Origin: Methylobacterium sp. WSM2598
GTDB lineage: Bacteria > Pseudomonadota > Alphaproteobacteria > Rhizobiales > Beijerinckiaceae
Length of the DNA stretch: 64,000 nucleotides
NCBI RefSeq assembly: GCF_000379105.1
Contig: NZ_KB900609.1
Location: 6,715,605-6,779,604 of the forward strand
Direction: 5' to 3'
Shown here: positions 14,098-22,382 of the stretch, piece after piece
Numbering within the stretch: position 1 is the stretch's first letter
How the letters are laid out: every line of letters starts with the position of its first letter
Position numbers and translations under genes: made by a program
The notes under the pieces: model-generated
Database searches by the model: none
What the model was told of the DNA's origin: nothing
Seen by the model: only the letters and a program-made list of their open reading frames with translations

Positions 14098-15651
14098 GTG
14101 CTGAGCGCGGTCTTCCACCTCCTGCGCGGCGTCGAGGTCGGCTGGGTGCTGGCGCGCGAGGGCGCGCTCGCCTTCGTGGACGCGGCCGCCCTCCCCCCGC
14201 ACCTGCGCGCCTTCCTGCGGCTCGGCCGGCGGCTGGAGCGCCGCGGCCTCGGGCCGACCGCCCGGCTTCCGACCGCGCTCACGCGGCTCGGCCCCTCCTA
14301 CGTCAAGTTCGGCCAGTTCCTGGCGACGCGCCCCGACATCGTCGGGGTCGCGGCCGCCCGCGACCTCGAACGCCTGCAGGACCGGGTGCCGCCCTTCCCG
14401 CAGGAGGTGGCGGTGGCGACCATCGAGGAGACGCTGGGTCAGCGGGTCGGCGCCCTCTTCCTCTCCCTCAGCCCGCCCATCGCGGCGGCCTCGATCGCGC
14501 AGGTGCACCGGGCCCGCATCCGCGAGCCCGGCGGGGCCGAGCGCACCATCGCCGTGAAGGTGATGCGGCCGGGCGTGCGCGAGCGCTTCGCCCGCGACAT
14601 CCAGGCCATGCGCTTCATGGCGCGGGTGGTCGAGATCCTGCGCCCCGAGGCCGAGCGCCTGCGCCCCCGGGAGGTGGTGGAGACCCTCGCCCGCTCGGTC
14701 GCCATGGAGATGGACCTGCGGCTCGAAGCCGCCGCGCTCTCGGAATTCGCCGAGAACATCAAGGGCGACGAGGATTTCCGGGTGCCGCGGCCGATCTGGG
14801 AGCGCACCGGCCGCGACGTGCTGGCGAGCGAGTGGATCGACGGCATCCGCCTCAACGACCGCGCCGCGATCGTGGCGGCCGGGCACGACACCGCGGCGCT
14901 CGGGCGCACGGTGATCCAGTCCTTCCTGCGCCACGCGATCCGGGACGGCTTCTTCCACGCCGACATGCATCCCGGGAACCTGTTCGTGGACCCGATGGGC
15001 CGGCTCGCCGCGGTCGATTTCGGCATCATGGGCCGGCTCGGCATCAAGGAGCGGCGCTTCCTGGCCGAGATCCTGCTCGGCTTCATCCTGCGCGACTACC
15101 GGCGCGTGGCCGAGGTGCATTTCGAGGCCGGCTACGTGCCCTCCCACCACTCGGTCGACGATTTCGCCCAGGCGATCCGGGCGATCGGCGAGCCGATCCA
15201 CCAGCGCCGGGCCGACGAGATCTCGATGGCCAAGGTGCTCACCCTGCTCTTCGACGTCACCGCCCTGTTCGACATGAGCACCCGCACCGAGCTGGTGATG
15301 CTCCAGAAGACCATGGTGGTGGTGGAGGGCGTGGCGCGCTCCCTCGACCCGCGCCTCGACATGTGGACCACCGCCGAGCCGGTGGTGCGCACCTGGCTCG
15401 CCCGGAATCTCGGGCCGATCGGCCGGATCGAGCAGGCGGGCCGCGCCGCCCTGACCCTCGCGGACGTGCTGGCCGACGCCCCCGACCTGTCCCAGCGCCT
15501 CAAGCGCCTGCTGATCCGCCTCGACGAGGAGGCGCCGCGCGAGGGCGCGAAGCTCGAGCGGAAGCTGCGGGCCGAGACGCGGCGGGCCGTCTGGTCTACT
15601 CTCGGGCTCTGGGCCATCGCGGGCGCGGTCCTCCTCCTCGCCCTGCACTGA
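14098..15651 (+). CDS. ubiB: UbiB-type atypical kinase/ATPase for ubiquinone biosynthesis
   Basis: ABC1/ADCK/UbiB family protein, 517 residues, starting at GTG 14098. It shows the family's KxGQ motif (SYVKFGQFLATRPDIV, about residue 75-90), the Ala-rich nucleotide loop (AAASIAQVHRARI), the lysine of IAVKVMRPGV, and the catalytic segment FFHADMHPGNLFVD with VDFGIMGRLG. The C-terminal 20 residues form a membrane anchor (LGLWAIAGAVLLLAL). UbiB is needed for aerobic ubiquinone synthesis, probably by making membrane lipid precursors accessible to Coq/Ubi enzymes. It lies directly downstream of ubiE. Confidence 0.96.
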   Translation: MLSAVFHLLRGVEVGWVLAREGALAFVDAAALPPHLRAFLRLGRRLERRGLGPTARLPTALTRLGPSYVKFGQFLATRPDIVGVAAARDLERLQDRVPPFPQEVAVATIEETLGQRVGALFLSLSPPIAAASIAQVHRARIREPGGAERTIAVKVMRPGVRERFARDIQAMRFMARVVEILRPEAERLRPREVVETLARSVAMEMDLRLEAAALSEFAENIKGDEDFRVPRPIWERTGRDVLASEWIDGIRLNDRAAIVAAGHDTAALGRTVIQSFLRHAIRDGFFHADMHPGNLFVDPMGRLAAVDFGIMGRLGIKERRFLAEILLGFILRDYRRVAEVHFEAGYVPSHHSVDDFAQAIRAIGEPIHQRRADEISMAKVLTLLFDVTALFDMSTRTELVMLQKTMVVVEGVARSLDPRLDMWTTAEPVVRTWLARNLGPIGRIEQAGRAALTLADVLADAPDLSQRLKRLLIRLDEEAPREGAKLERKLRAETRRAVWSTLGLWAIAGAVLLLALH

Positions 15652-15680
15652 CCCCCACGAGACTCCGGGAGACGCGCCCG

Positions 15681-16922
15681 ATGCCAGCACGCCAGCGGCG
15701 GACCACGGGTCGCGCCCTCCTCGCCCCGCTCGCCGCCCTCGCCCTCGCCGGGGCGGCCCGGGCGGAGGAGCCCGTCCTCACCGACGGCAAGGTCAAGCTC
15801 GCGGTCCTCACCGACATGTCGAGCGTCTACGCCGATTCGACCGGCCGCGGCTCGCTCATCGCGGCCGAGATGGCGGTGCGGGATTTCGGCGGCACGATCG
15901 GCGGAAGGCCGATCGAGGTGGTCTCCGCCGATCACCAGAACAAGCCGGATGTCGGCTCGAACATCGCCCGGCAATGGTACGACCGGGACGGCGTCGACGT
16001 GATCCTCGACGTGCCGACCTCCTCGGTGGCGCTCGCGGTCCAGCAGATCGCCAGGGAGAAGGGCAGGATCCTGATCGTGTCCGGGGGCGGCACCTCGGAC
16101 CTGACCGGGCCGGCCTGCTCGCCGACCGGCCTGCACTGGACCTACGACACCTACGCGCTGTCCCACGTCTCGGGCCAGGCGGCGGTGAAGCGGGGCCTCG
16201 ACACCTGGGCCTTCGTGACGGCGGATTACGCCTTCGGCCACGCCCTGGAGCGGGACGGCGCCGCCGAGGTGAAGCGCTCCGGCGGCAAGGTGCTGTCGAC
16301 CGTGCGGGCGCCCTTCGCCACCGCCGACTTCTCGTCCTTCCTGATCCAGGCGCAGGGATCGGGGGCCAAGCTCGTCGCCTTCGCCAATGCGGGCGGCGAC
16401 ACGGTCAACGCGATCAAGCAGGCGCACGAATTCGGCATCGTCCAGGGCGGGCAGACCCTGCTCGCCCTCCTCATCAACATCGACGACGTGCACAGCCTCG
16501 GCATCGACGTGGCGCAGGGGCTCCTCCTGACCACGGCCTTCTACTGGGACCGGGACGAGGCGACCCGCGCCTTCGCGACGCGCTTCAAGCAGGCCTACGG
16601 GCTGATGCCGACCATGCATCAGGCGGGGGTCTACTCGGCGGTCACCCACTACCTGAAGGCCGTGCGGGAGGCCGGCACCGACGACGCCCTCAAGGTCGTC
16701 GCCAAGATGCGGGAGATGCCGGTGGACGACATGTTCGCGACGGGCGGCCGGGTGCGCGAGGACGGCCGCATGGTCCACGACATGTACCTGATGCAGGTGA
16801 AGACGCCGCAGGAATCGAAGGGCGAGTGGGACCTCTACAAGCTCCTGGCGACGGTGCCCGGCGACGAGGCCTTCCGGCCCCTGGCCGAGGGGGGCTGCCC
16901 GCTGGTGAAGGCGGCGCGGTGA
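15681..16922 (+). CDS. Periplasmic substrate-binding protein, branched-chain amino acid type (orphan)
   Basis: A 413-residue type 1 periplasmic binding protein (Peripla_BP_6/LivJ-like). It has a Sec signal peptide (ALLAPLAALALAGAARA, cleaved near residue 28). The mature part starts VKLAVLTDMSSVYADSTGRG and contains the SADHQNKPDVG segment and the GGGTSDLTGPACSPTGLHWT strand, typical of this group. Ligands in the family range from branched-chain amino acids to amides, urea and aromatic acids; this one cannot be assigned. No permease or ATPase gene is nearby, so it must work with a transporter encoded elsewhere. It begins 29 bases after ubiB and sits between ubiB and coaBC. Confidence 0.9.
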   Translation: MPARQRRTTGRALLAPLAALALAGAARAEEPVLTDGKVKLAVLTDMSSVYADSTGRGSLIAAEMAVRDFGGTIGGRPIEVVSADHQNKPDVGSNIARQWYDRDGVDVILDVPTSSVALAVQQIAREKGRILIVSGGGTSDLTGPACSPTGLHWTYDTYALSHVSGQAAVKRGLDTWAFVTADYAFGHALERDGAAEVKRSGGKVLSTVRAPFATADFSSFLIQAQGSGAKLVAFANAGGDTVNAIKQAHEFGIVQGGQTLLALLINIDDVHSLGIDVAQGLLLTTAFYWDRDEATRAFATRFKQAYGLMPTMHQAGVYSAVTHYLKAVREAGTDDALKVVAKMREMPVDDMFATGGRVREDGRMVHDMYLMQVKTPQESKGEWDLYKLLATVPGDEAFRPLAEGGCPLVKAAR

Positions 16923-17347
16923 GCGCCCGCGACCGCGCGCCGTGAACCGAAGCTGGCCCGGCGGCGGCGCCTTCCGGCCCTCGCCCGGGTCGCCATCCTC
17001 GCCACTCCGCTCATCCGCCATCCGGTTGATGGCTTCGCCCTCTCCCATTTCGGCCATGCGGATGTCGGCTTCGCTCAGGCGCCGCGCAGGCTCGTGATCC
17101 GGGAGCCGCTTCGATCAAGCGGATCCCGGATCATTCCGTCGAACCGGCGCATGCAGCCGGTCCTCGCGGAGGCGCGGGGCGCCCCGCCCGTTCTCACCGG
17201 TGGAGCAGCCCACCGCCTTCGCGCGCGTCGTCACCCTGCGCTCGGCCCTCGGCCTGCCGGACGGGTTGCTGGCGCGGGCGGACGAGGTCATCGAGGAGGC
17301 GCCGGGCGCGCCGCCGCCCGCCGGATCCGACTGCCCACGAGGCCCCC
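16923..17347. other. Intergenic between the binding protein and coaBC
   Basis: A 425-base gap containing the family 1 repeat (17011-17133). From about 17200 a frame beginning GTG and reading EQPTAFARVVTLRSALGLPD looks protein-like for about 33 codons, then becomes low-complexity and runs out of frame over coaBC. It may be the remnant of a small gene. The coaBC promoter should lie here. Confidence 0.4.
17011..17133 (-). repeat. Modular extragenic repeat, family 1, locus C
   Basis: Reverse orientation. On the plus strand it has the right-hairpin arm and loop (CTCTCCCATTTCGGCCATGC), the linker complement GCTTCGCTCAGGCGCCGCGC, and then a different left palindrome, GATCCGGGAGCCGCTT / AAGCGGATCCCGGATC with a five-base loop (17096-17132). 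This shows that the left module can be exchanged: CCGGACG palindromes occur at other loci. Confidence 0.9.
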
Positions 17348-18628
17348 ATGCTCCCCGAGGATTCCCTGCTTCCCGGCGATTCCGCGCCCCTCCCCCTCGC
17401 GAACCGCCGGGTGCTGCTCGTGATCGGGGGCGGCATCGCGGCCTACAAGTCCCTCGACCTGATCCGGCGCCTGCGCGCGCGCGGCGCCGCCGTGCGCTGC
17501 GTGCTGACGCAGGGCGCGCAGGGCTTCGTGACGCCGCTGGCGGCGGGCGCCCTCTCGGGCGAGCGGGTCCATACCGACCTGTTCGACCGGGACGACGAGG
17601 CCGATATCGGCCACATCAAGCTCGCCCGGCAGGCCGATGCGGTGGTGGTGGCGCCCGCCACCGCCAACCTGATGGCCCGGATGGCGGGCGGCCACGCGGA
17701 CGACCTCGCCGCGACGGTGCTGCTCGCCACCACCCTGCCGATCCTGATCGCGCCGGCCATGAACGTGCGGATGTGGCTGCACCCGGCGACGCAGCGCAAC
17801 CTCGCCACCCTGCGCGCCGACGGCGTCGCGGTGGTGGGCCCGAACGAGGGCGCCATGGCGGAGGCCGAGACCGGCCCCGGCCGCATGGCCGAGCCCGACG
17901 AGATCGCCGAGGCGCTGGTGGCGCTGCTGGCGCGCCGCGCCGGCGGCCCCCTCGCGAATCCGCCGGCGGGGGCGCTGGCGGGGCGGCACGTCCTCGTCAC
18001 CTCGGGCCCGACCCACGAGCCGATCGACCCGGTCCGCTACATCGCCAACCGCTCCTCGGGCAAGCAGGGCCACGCCATCGCGGCGGCGGCCGCGGCGGCG
18101 GGCGCCCGGGTGACGCTGGTCTCCGGTCCGGTCGCCCTCCCCGACCCGAAGGGCGTCACGGTGGTCAGGGTCGAGACCGCGCGCGCGATGCTCGCCGCCG
18201 TGGAGGCGGCCCTGCCCGCCGACATCGCGATCTTCGCCGCCGCCGTCGCCGATTGGCGCCCGGCCGCGGAGACCGGCGAGAAGATCAAGAAGGGGCCGGG
18301 CGGTCCTCCGGGCATCGCCCTCGTGGAGAATCCCGACATCCTCGCCACCATCGCGCGGAGGGCGCAGGGTCGCCCGCCCCTGGTGGTCGGCTTCGCGGCC
18401 GAGACCCGCGAGGTGGTCGCCCATGCCCGCGCCAAGATCGCCCGCAAGGGCTGCGACCTCATCGTCGCCAACGACGTCTCGGCGGGGACGGGCGTGATGG
18501 GCGGGGACCGCAACACGATCCTGCTGATCGGCCGCGACGGCGCGGTCGAGACCTGGCCGACCCTGGCCAAGGACGAGGTCGCCCGGCGCCTCGTCGCGCA
18601 TCTGGCGGAGCTGCGGGCGGGCGCCTGA
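17348..18628 (+). CDS. coaBC: Bifunctional phosphopantothenoylcysteine decarboxylase / phosphopantothenate-cysteine ligase
   Basis: Catalyses two consecutive steps of coenzyme A synthesis. The N-terminal CoaC flavoprotein half (about 20-200) has RVLLVIGGGIAAYKSLDLIR, the DIGHIKLARQADAVVVAPAT region with the active-site His, and the PAMN motif in APAMNVRMWLHP. The C-terminal CoaB half (about 210-420) has HVLVTSGPTHEPIDPVRYIA, NRSSGKQG and AAVADWRP. The usual SGGT motif reads SGPT here, as in many proteobacteria. Length 426 residues. The dut gene that often follows coaBC in alphaproteobacteria is absent. Confidence 0.95.
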   Translation: MLPEDSLLPGDSAPLPLANRRVLLVIGGGIAAYKSLDLIRRLRARGAAVRCVLTQGAQGFVTPLAAGALSGERVHTDLFDRDDEADIGHIKLARQADAVVVAPATANLMARMAGGHADDLAATVLLATTLPILIAPAMNVRMWLHPATQRNLATLRADGVAVVGPNEGAMAEAETGPGRMAEPDEIAEALVALLARRAGGPLANPPAGALAGRHVLVTSGPTHEPIDPVRYIANRSSGKQGHAIAAAAAAAGARVTLVSGPVALPDPKGVTVVRVETARAMLAAVEAALPADIAIFAAAVADWRPAAETGEKIKKGPGGPPGIALVENPDILATIARRAQGRPPLVVGFAAETREVVAHARAKIARKGCDLIVANDVSAGTGVMGGDRNTILLIGRDGAVETWPTLAKDEVARRLVAHLAELRAGA

Positions 18629-18687
18629 GGGCTGATCCGGGGCGGCGCCGCAGCCCCGGCGCCGCCCGCGCCGGGGAGGATGCGCGG

Positions 18688-18804
18688 CTGATCCGGGATC
18701 CGCTTGCTCGAAGCGGATCCCAAGCCCGCGCGGCGCCTGAGCGACGCCGACATCCGCATGGCCGGAACGGGAGAGGGCGAAGCCATCAACCGGATGGCGT
18801 ATCA
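18688..18804 (+). repeat. Modular extragenic repeat, family 1, locus D
   Basis: Forward copy. The left palindrome GGGATCCGCTT-GCTCG-AAGCGGATCCC (18695-18721) is followed by the linker (one change, GCGACGCC) and the right hairpin with arm CGACATCCGCAT and a variant second arm CCGGATGGCGTATC. The element extends to the stop codon (18802-18804) of the minus-strand hypothetical gene. The left module is the same type as at locus C. Confidence 0.9.
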
Positions 18805-19065
18805 GTCGCCGCAGGCGGCGCACTCGTCCGGAGCGGAGCCGCGCACCAGCAGACTGGAAACGGTCAGCGGCAGCATGTCGTGAAGCTGATGCAGGCCGAT
18901 CAGAACGGGCGAGAACGGGGCGACCTGCGCCATCGCCGCGGCCCGAAGATCAGGCATCAGATGGGCGCCGAACTGGCGCCGCGAACTGACGATGCCGTTC
19001 ACCTGATCGGCGCCGAAATGCGAGGCCATGGCGTCCCAGGCCTTGCTGAAACTCTGCGATGTCAC
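18802..19065 (-). CDS. Small hypothetical protein with C-terminal Cys pair (87 aa)
   Basis: A soluble protein beginning MTSQSFSKAWDAMASHFGAD, with a helical, hydrophobic centre (DLRAAAMAQVAPFSPVLIGL, HQLHDMLPLTVSSLLVRGS) and a C terminus APDECAACGD. The CxxC pair could bind metal or be redox active. The codon-constrained composition and lower GC than its flanks argue for a real gene. No family recognised. It is convergent with coaBC, and its stop codon lies in a family 1 repeat. Confidence 0.62.
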   Translation of the reverse strand: MTSQSFSKAWDAMASHFGADQVNGIVSSRRQFGAHLMPDLRAAAMAQVAPFSPVLIGLHQLHDMLPLTVSSLLVRGSAPDECAACGD

Positions 19066-19419
19066 GCGGATTCACCGGGCTCTCGCGCCGGCAGCGGCGC
19101 GCAGCGGTCCCATCATCTTTGTGGAGCGAGCGGCGCAAGCCGGCACCGCCGCCACGGTGCCGGCCTGCGGCGGATGCGCCGTGCTCGGCCATCGTCCCGA
19201 CGCGGGCCGCGGCCCATCCCGGCGGCCCGGGACGGATCCGGGAGGCGGAGCCCGACCCCTCACCCTCCGGCCGGGGCGGCACGGCCGAAGGCGGGTGGCG
19301 GGCGCGGCGGCGAAGCCGCCCGCGGCCGTGCCGAAACGGTGCACTATACCGCAGGAGTCGATCCTTGGCGGGCGAGAGACCAGCTCTAGAATTCCGGTCT
19401 CCCCCGGTCGGAGGTTCCG
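19066..19419. other. Intergenic, no gene seen
   Basis: A 354-base gap between divergently oriented small genes, presumably carrying both promoters. GC-rich, with scattered open frames without protein character. A GTGCACTATACC stretch near 19338-19349 (with TATACC) is the only AT-richer island and could be a -10 region for the plus-strand gene at 19420. Confidence 0.4.
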
Positions 19420-19626
19420 ATGCCCGTGCTGCTCGTGGTGGCGCTCGTCTGCGCCTCGACGCTCGATGCCAAGGATTGCACCCGCGACACCGCGCAGGAC
19501 GTGATGACGGCGCCCGCGCATTCGCCCCAGGAATGCATGCTGATGGGTCCCACGATGGCGGCCCATGCCGGCCGCAGCCCGGACGCCACCACCTACGTCA
19601 AGACGCTCTGCGAGCGGCGCCCCTGA
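19420..19626 (+). CDS. Small Cys-containing, possibly exported protein (68 aa)
   Basis: The ATG at 19420 is preceded by a good ribosome site (CGGAGG, 19409-19415 region). The N terminus is hydrophobic (MPVLLVVALVCASTLDAKDC), a short signal-like segment. Four cysteines (ALVCAS, KDCTRD, PQECML, KTLCER) suggest disulfides in the periplasm. It resembles small alphaproteobacterial secreted proteins of unknown function. It ends eight bases before the stop of the convergent ATPase gene. Confidence 0.75.
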   Translation: MPVLLVVALVCASTLDAKDCTRDTAQDVMTAPAHSPQECMLMGPTMAAHAGRSPDATTYVKTLCERRP

Positions 19627-19633
19627 GGGCCCC

Positions 19634-21199
19634 CTACTCGGCCGCGAACAGCCCCGCCGGAGGCTCGGCCGCCCCCTTCGGGCCGCCCGGCGCCGCCTTG
19701 GGGTCGCTTGGCGCCGCCTTGGGGTCGCCTGGCGCCGCCTTGGGGTCGCCCGGGCCGGTCTCGCAGCCGAGGCCCGGGATCGCCACGATCCGGTTGCCGC
19801 GGAAATCGGTCCGGCAGACGACGGCACCGCGGCTCTCCACGAAGGCGAGGAGCCGCCGCGCCCGGCCGGGCGAGCGGGAGCCGATCGCCCGCGCCAGGGC
19901 CTCGTCCGAGGGGCACGGCGCCCCGGCGCGGGCCGCGCGGGCGAGGAGCAGGAACAGCCCCTGCACCTCCTCCGGCAGGCCCGCGCAGGCGTCGAGCACC
20001 GCATCCGCCTCGGCCTCCCGCCCGCCCTCCTCGAGCCCCGCCCGCGCCACCGCGAGCCGGCGCCGGAAAGCCGGCAGGTCGAGGGGCGCCCCGACCCGGC
20101 GCATGCGGCAGCGCACCAGGAAATCCTGGTAGAGCACCGCGACCGTGTGGTGCCCGGCATCCGGGTCGGCGGCGATCTCGCGCAGGATCGCCGCGAGGGC
20201 CGCCTCCCGCTCCTCCGGGCCGAGGGCGGGCTGCTCCTCGGGCTCCGGCGGCAGGGGCCGGGCCTGGGCGAGCTGCTGCAGCAGGTCGACCGGCGAGGGC
20301 CGCGGGGCGGCCGGGCGGGGCGCCGGCATCCGCAGCGGCTCGTCGGCGGCGGGGGTCAGGATGAGGTCGCGCAGGTCCTCGGCCGCGGGGGCGGGCAGCG
20401 GCACGAGCTTGGGGCTCGTCGAGCGCGGCGCGGTCGCGACCGGGCCGATGCGCAGGGTCAGCGGGCGCTTCGACAGGGCCGGCCCGAGCGCCACGAAGGA
20501 GCCGCGCTCCAGGTCGCGAAAACTCTCGGCCTGGCGCCGCTCCAGGCCGAGCAGGTCGGCGGCGCGGGCCATGTCGATGTCGAGGAAGGTGCGGCCCATC
20601 AGGAAGTTCGAGGCTTCCGCGGCGACGTTCTTGGCGAGCTTGGCGAGGCGCTGGGTGGCGATGACCCCGGCGAGGCCCCGCTTGCGGCCGCGGCACATCA
20701 GGTTGGTCATGGCGCCGAGCGACGCCTTGCGGGCCTCATCCGAGACCTCGCCGGCGGCGGCCGGGGCGAAGAGCTGCGCCTCGTCGACGACGACGAGCAC
20801 CGGGTACCAATGGTCGCGCTCGGCGTCGAACAGGCCGCCCAGGAAGGCGGCGGCGGCCCGCATCTGCGCCTCGACGTCGAGGCTCTCCAGGGTCAGCACC
20901 ACCGAGACCCGGTGGGCGCGCACCCGCGCGGCGATGCGCTGCAGATCCGCCTCCCCGTGCGCCCCGTCGACCACCACGTGGCCGAAGCGGTCGGCCAGGG
21001 TGACGAAGTCGCCCTCCGGATCGATCACGACCTGCTGGACATGGGCGGCGCTCTGCTCCAGCAGGCGGCGCAGCAGGTGCGACTTGCCCGAGCCCGAATT
21101 GCCCTGGACGAGGAGGCGGGTGGCGAGGAGTTCCTCCAGATCGAGGGCGGCGGCCTGGTGGCCGGCCGCCACGCCCATCTCCACGCAGATCGTCATCAC
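19634..21199 (-). CDS. HerA/FtsK-superfamily P-loop ATPase (DUF87-type)
   Basis: A 521-residue protein. Walker A is GNSGSGKSHLLRRLLEQ (about residues 34-50) and Walker B VLVVVDEAQLF (about 132-142), with CRGRKRGLAGVIATQRLAKL containing the sensor/arginine region. These are hallmarks of HerA-type helicase or translocase ATPases (DUF853/DUF87). Archaeal HerA works with NurA in end resection; in bacteria such solitary proteins are often annotated only as ATP-binding. No NurA-like nuclease or SIR2 partner is adjacent, so an antiphage role is not indicated. The C-terminal half is Pro/Ala-rich, ending in repeated GDPKAAP heptapeptides encoded by a 21-bp tandem repeat. Confidence 0.85.
   Translation of the reverse strand: MMTICVEMGVAAGHQAAALDLEELLATRLLVQGNSGSGKSHLLRRLLEQSAAHVQQVVIDPEGDFVTLADRFGHVVVDGAHGEADLQRIAARVRAHRVSVVLTLESLDVEAQMRAAAAFLGGLFDAERDHWYPVLVVVDEAQLFAPAAAGEVSDEARKASLGAMTNLMCRGRKRGLAGVIATQRLAKLAKNVAAEASNFLMGRTFLDIDMARAADLLGLERRQAESFRDLERGSFVALGPALSKRPLTLRIGPVATAPRSTSPKLVPLPAPAAEDLRDLILTPAADEPLRMPAPRPAAPRPSPVDLLQQLAQARPLPPEPEEQPALGPEEREAALAAILREIAADPDAGHHTVAVLYQDFLVRCRMRRVGAPLDLPAFRRRLAVARAGLEEGGREAEADAVLDACAGLPEEVQGLFLLLARAARAGAPCPSDEALARAIGSRSPGRARRLLAFVESRGAVVCRTDFRGNRIVAIPGLGCETGPGDPKAAPGDPKAAPSDPKAAPGGPKGAAEPPAGLFAAE
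19689..19751 (-). repeat. 21-bp tandem repeat (three units) in the ATPase gene
   Basis: Three consecutive copies of GGCGCCGCCTTGGGGTCGC followed by two variable bases (19689-19709, 19710-19730, 19731-19751), encoding GDPKAAP-type heptapeptides near the C terminus; a degenerate fourth unit reads GGPKGA. Confidence 0.95.
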
Positions 21200-21301
21200 G
21201 GCTCCGCACTCACCCGAACCGGGGTTCTAACACGGGCGGGCCGGGCCGCGATCCGCGCCCGCGGGCCGGGTCCACAGGACTCCGCGGGGAGGAATCAGAC
21301 G

Positions 21302-21390
21302 CCGGCCGGACGATCACGTCCGGCCGGACGATCACGTCCGGAATGCGGATGACAAGCCCGCGCGGCGCCTGAGCGAAGCCGAAATATCCG
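21302..21390 (+). repeat. Modular extragenic repeat, family 1, locus E (right hairpin lost)
   Basis: Two tandem left palindromes CCGGACGATCACGTCCGG sharing a central CCGG (21302-21341), then AATGCGGATGACAAGCC, the linker GCGCGGCGCCTGAGCGAAGC and only a stub of the right hairpin (CGAAATATCCG). It lies between the start of the ATPase gene and the 3' end of the LysR gene, both on the minus strand. Confidence 0.88.
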
Positions 21391-21394
21391 AGTG

Positions 21395-22279
21395 TCACGC
21401 GACACCGAAGGCCGCGGTCGCGAAGGAGATGAAGCTGCGCAGGCGTGGCGTCATGCGCCGGTCACGGTGGTAGAGAAGCCACATCGGTCTGTCACCCAGC
21501 CGCCACTCCGGGAACAGCCGGACAAGGCAGCCGGTCTCCATATCGCGCCGCACGAGGATCTCCGGCTGCATGATGATGCCGAGGCCCGCGCGCGCCGCTG
21601 CGCGGACTGCCTGGCCGCTGTTCACGGTGATCATGCGTGGAGGTGTCACCGCTCTCTCGTCGTCGCCCCTCGCGAATGTCCATGGCGAACGCGCCGAAGG
21701 CGTGAAAGCGATGGCTTCATGGCCTTCCAGGTCGTCCGGATGGACCGGCGTTCCTCGGCGGGCGAGGTAGTCGGGCGCGGCGCAGACCGCCATGCGATAG
21801 GGCGCCAGAGGTCTGGCGATCATGGCGCTGTCCTCGATCGCGCCGATGCGGAAGGCGAGATCGAAGCCTTCCTCGACGAGATCGACATTGCGATCCGACA
21901 GGGTGATGTCGAGTTCCACATCGGGTGCGGTCAGTCGATAGCCGCCAAGTGCCGGCATCAGCGCCTCTGCGCCGAAGGTGGTGGGCGCCGTGATCCGCAA
22001 TCGACCCTGTACCCGCGTCTGCTGAAGCTCCGCGGCCTCTTGGGCAAGCGCGATGCGCTCCAGAATGTCGCGGCACTGCTCGACATAGCTCGCCCCGAAA
22101 TCCGTCAGGCTTTGACGCCGCGTCGTGCGGTTCAGAAGACGCGTGCCGAGGCGTTCCTCCAGCGCCGCGATCTGCTGTCCGACCATTGCCGGAGATTGCC
22201 CCAGCTCCGCCGCAGCGGCGCTCATCGAACCGGCCCGCACCGTCGCAACGAACGCCCGCATGCAGCGCACGATGTCCAT
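21395..22279 (-). CDS. LysR-family transcriptional regulator
   Basis: 294 residues. The N-terminal winged helix-turn-helix is typical (MRAFVATVRAGSMSAAAAEL, GQSPAMVGQQIAALEERLGT, RLLNRTTRRQSLTDFG). The C-terminal periplasmic-binding-like effector domain starts near residue 90 (RLRITAPTTFGAEALMPALG). This subgroup (residues MDIVRCMRAF at the start) resembles regulators that control neighbouring oxidoreductases. It is divergent from an SDR gene, so it most likely regulates that gene and itself from the shared 100-base AT-rich gap. The inducer is unknown. The gene pair is less GC-rich than its surroundings, which hints at acquisition by transfer. Confidence 0.93.
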   Translation of the reverse strand: MDIVRCMRAFVATVRAGSMSAAAAELGQSPAMVGQQIAALEERLGTRLLNRTTRRQSLTDFGASYVEQCRDILERIALAQEAAELQQTRVQGRLRITAPTTFGAEALMPALGGYRLTAPDVELDITLSDRNVDLVEEGFDLAFRIGAIEDSAMIARPLAPYRMAVCAAPDYLARRGTPVHPDDLEGHEAIAFTPSARSPWTFARGDDERAVTPPRMITVNSGQAVRAAARAGLGIIMQPEILVRRDMETGCLVRLFPEWRLGDRPMWLLYHRDRRMTPRLRSFISFATAAFGVA

Positions 22280-22382
22280 TCAATGATATTCCTTCATAAT
22301 AACCCGATGATTTGCCTAATTATCGTTCAAGCCGGCATCAATTACGACTCCTCGAAAGCCGTCCTCGAAGGAGTTGGATGTG
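22280..22382. promoter_or_regulatory. LysR/SDR divergent control region
   Basis: The AT-richest stretch in the window (ATGATATTCCTTCATAATAA, then TTGCCTAATTATCG). Sequences of the T-N11-A type expected for LysR binding occur here, but I cannot choose one. GAAGGAG at 22367-22373 is the ribosome site of the SDR gene. Confidence 0.6.

Noticed and set aside
17200..17347. Possible small gene starting GTG with EQPTAFARVVTLRSALGLPD
   Set aside because: Looks protein-like for about 33 codons, but the frame runs without a stop across coaBC in the wrong frame; at best a remnant.
19634..21199. HerA-like ATPase as part of an antiphage (HerA-SIR2/NurA) system
   Set aside because: No nuclease, SIR2 or DUF4297 partner gene beside it, and the Pro/Ala-rich C-terminal half does not match defence HerA proteins.
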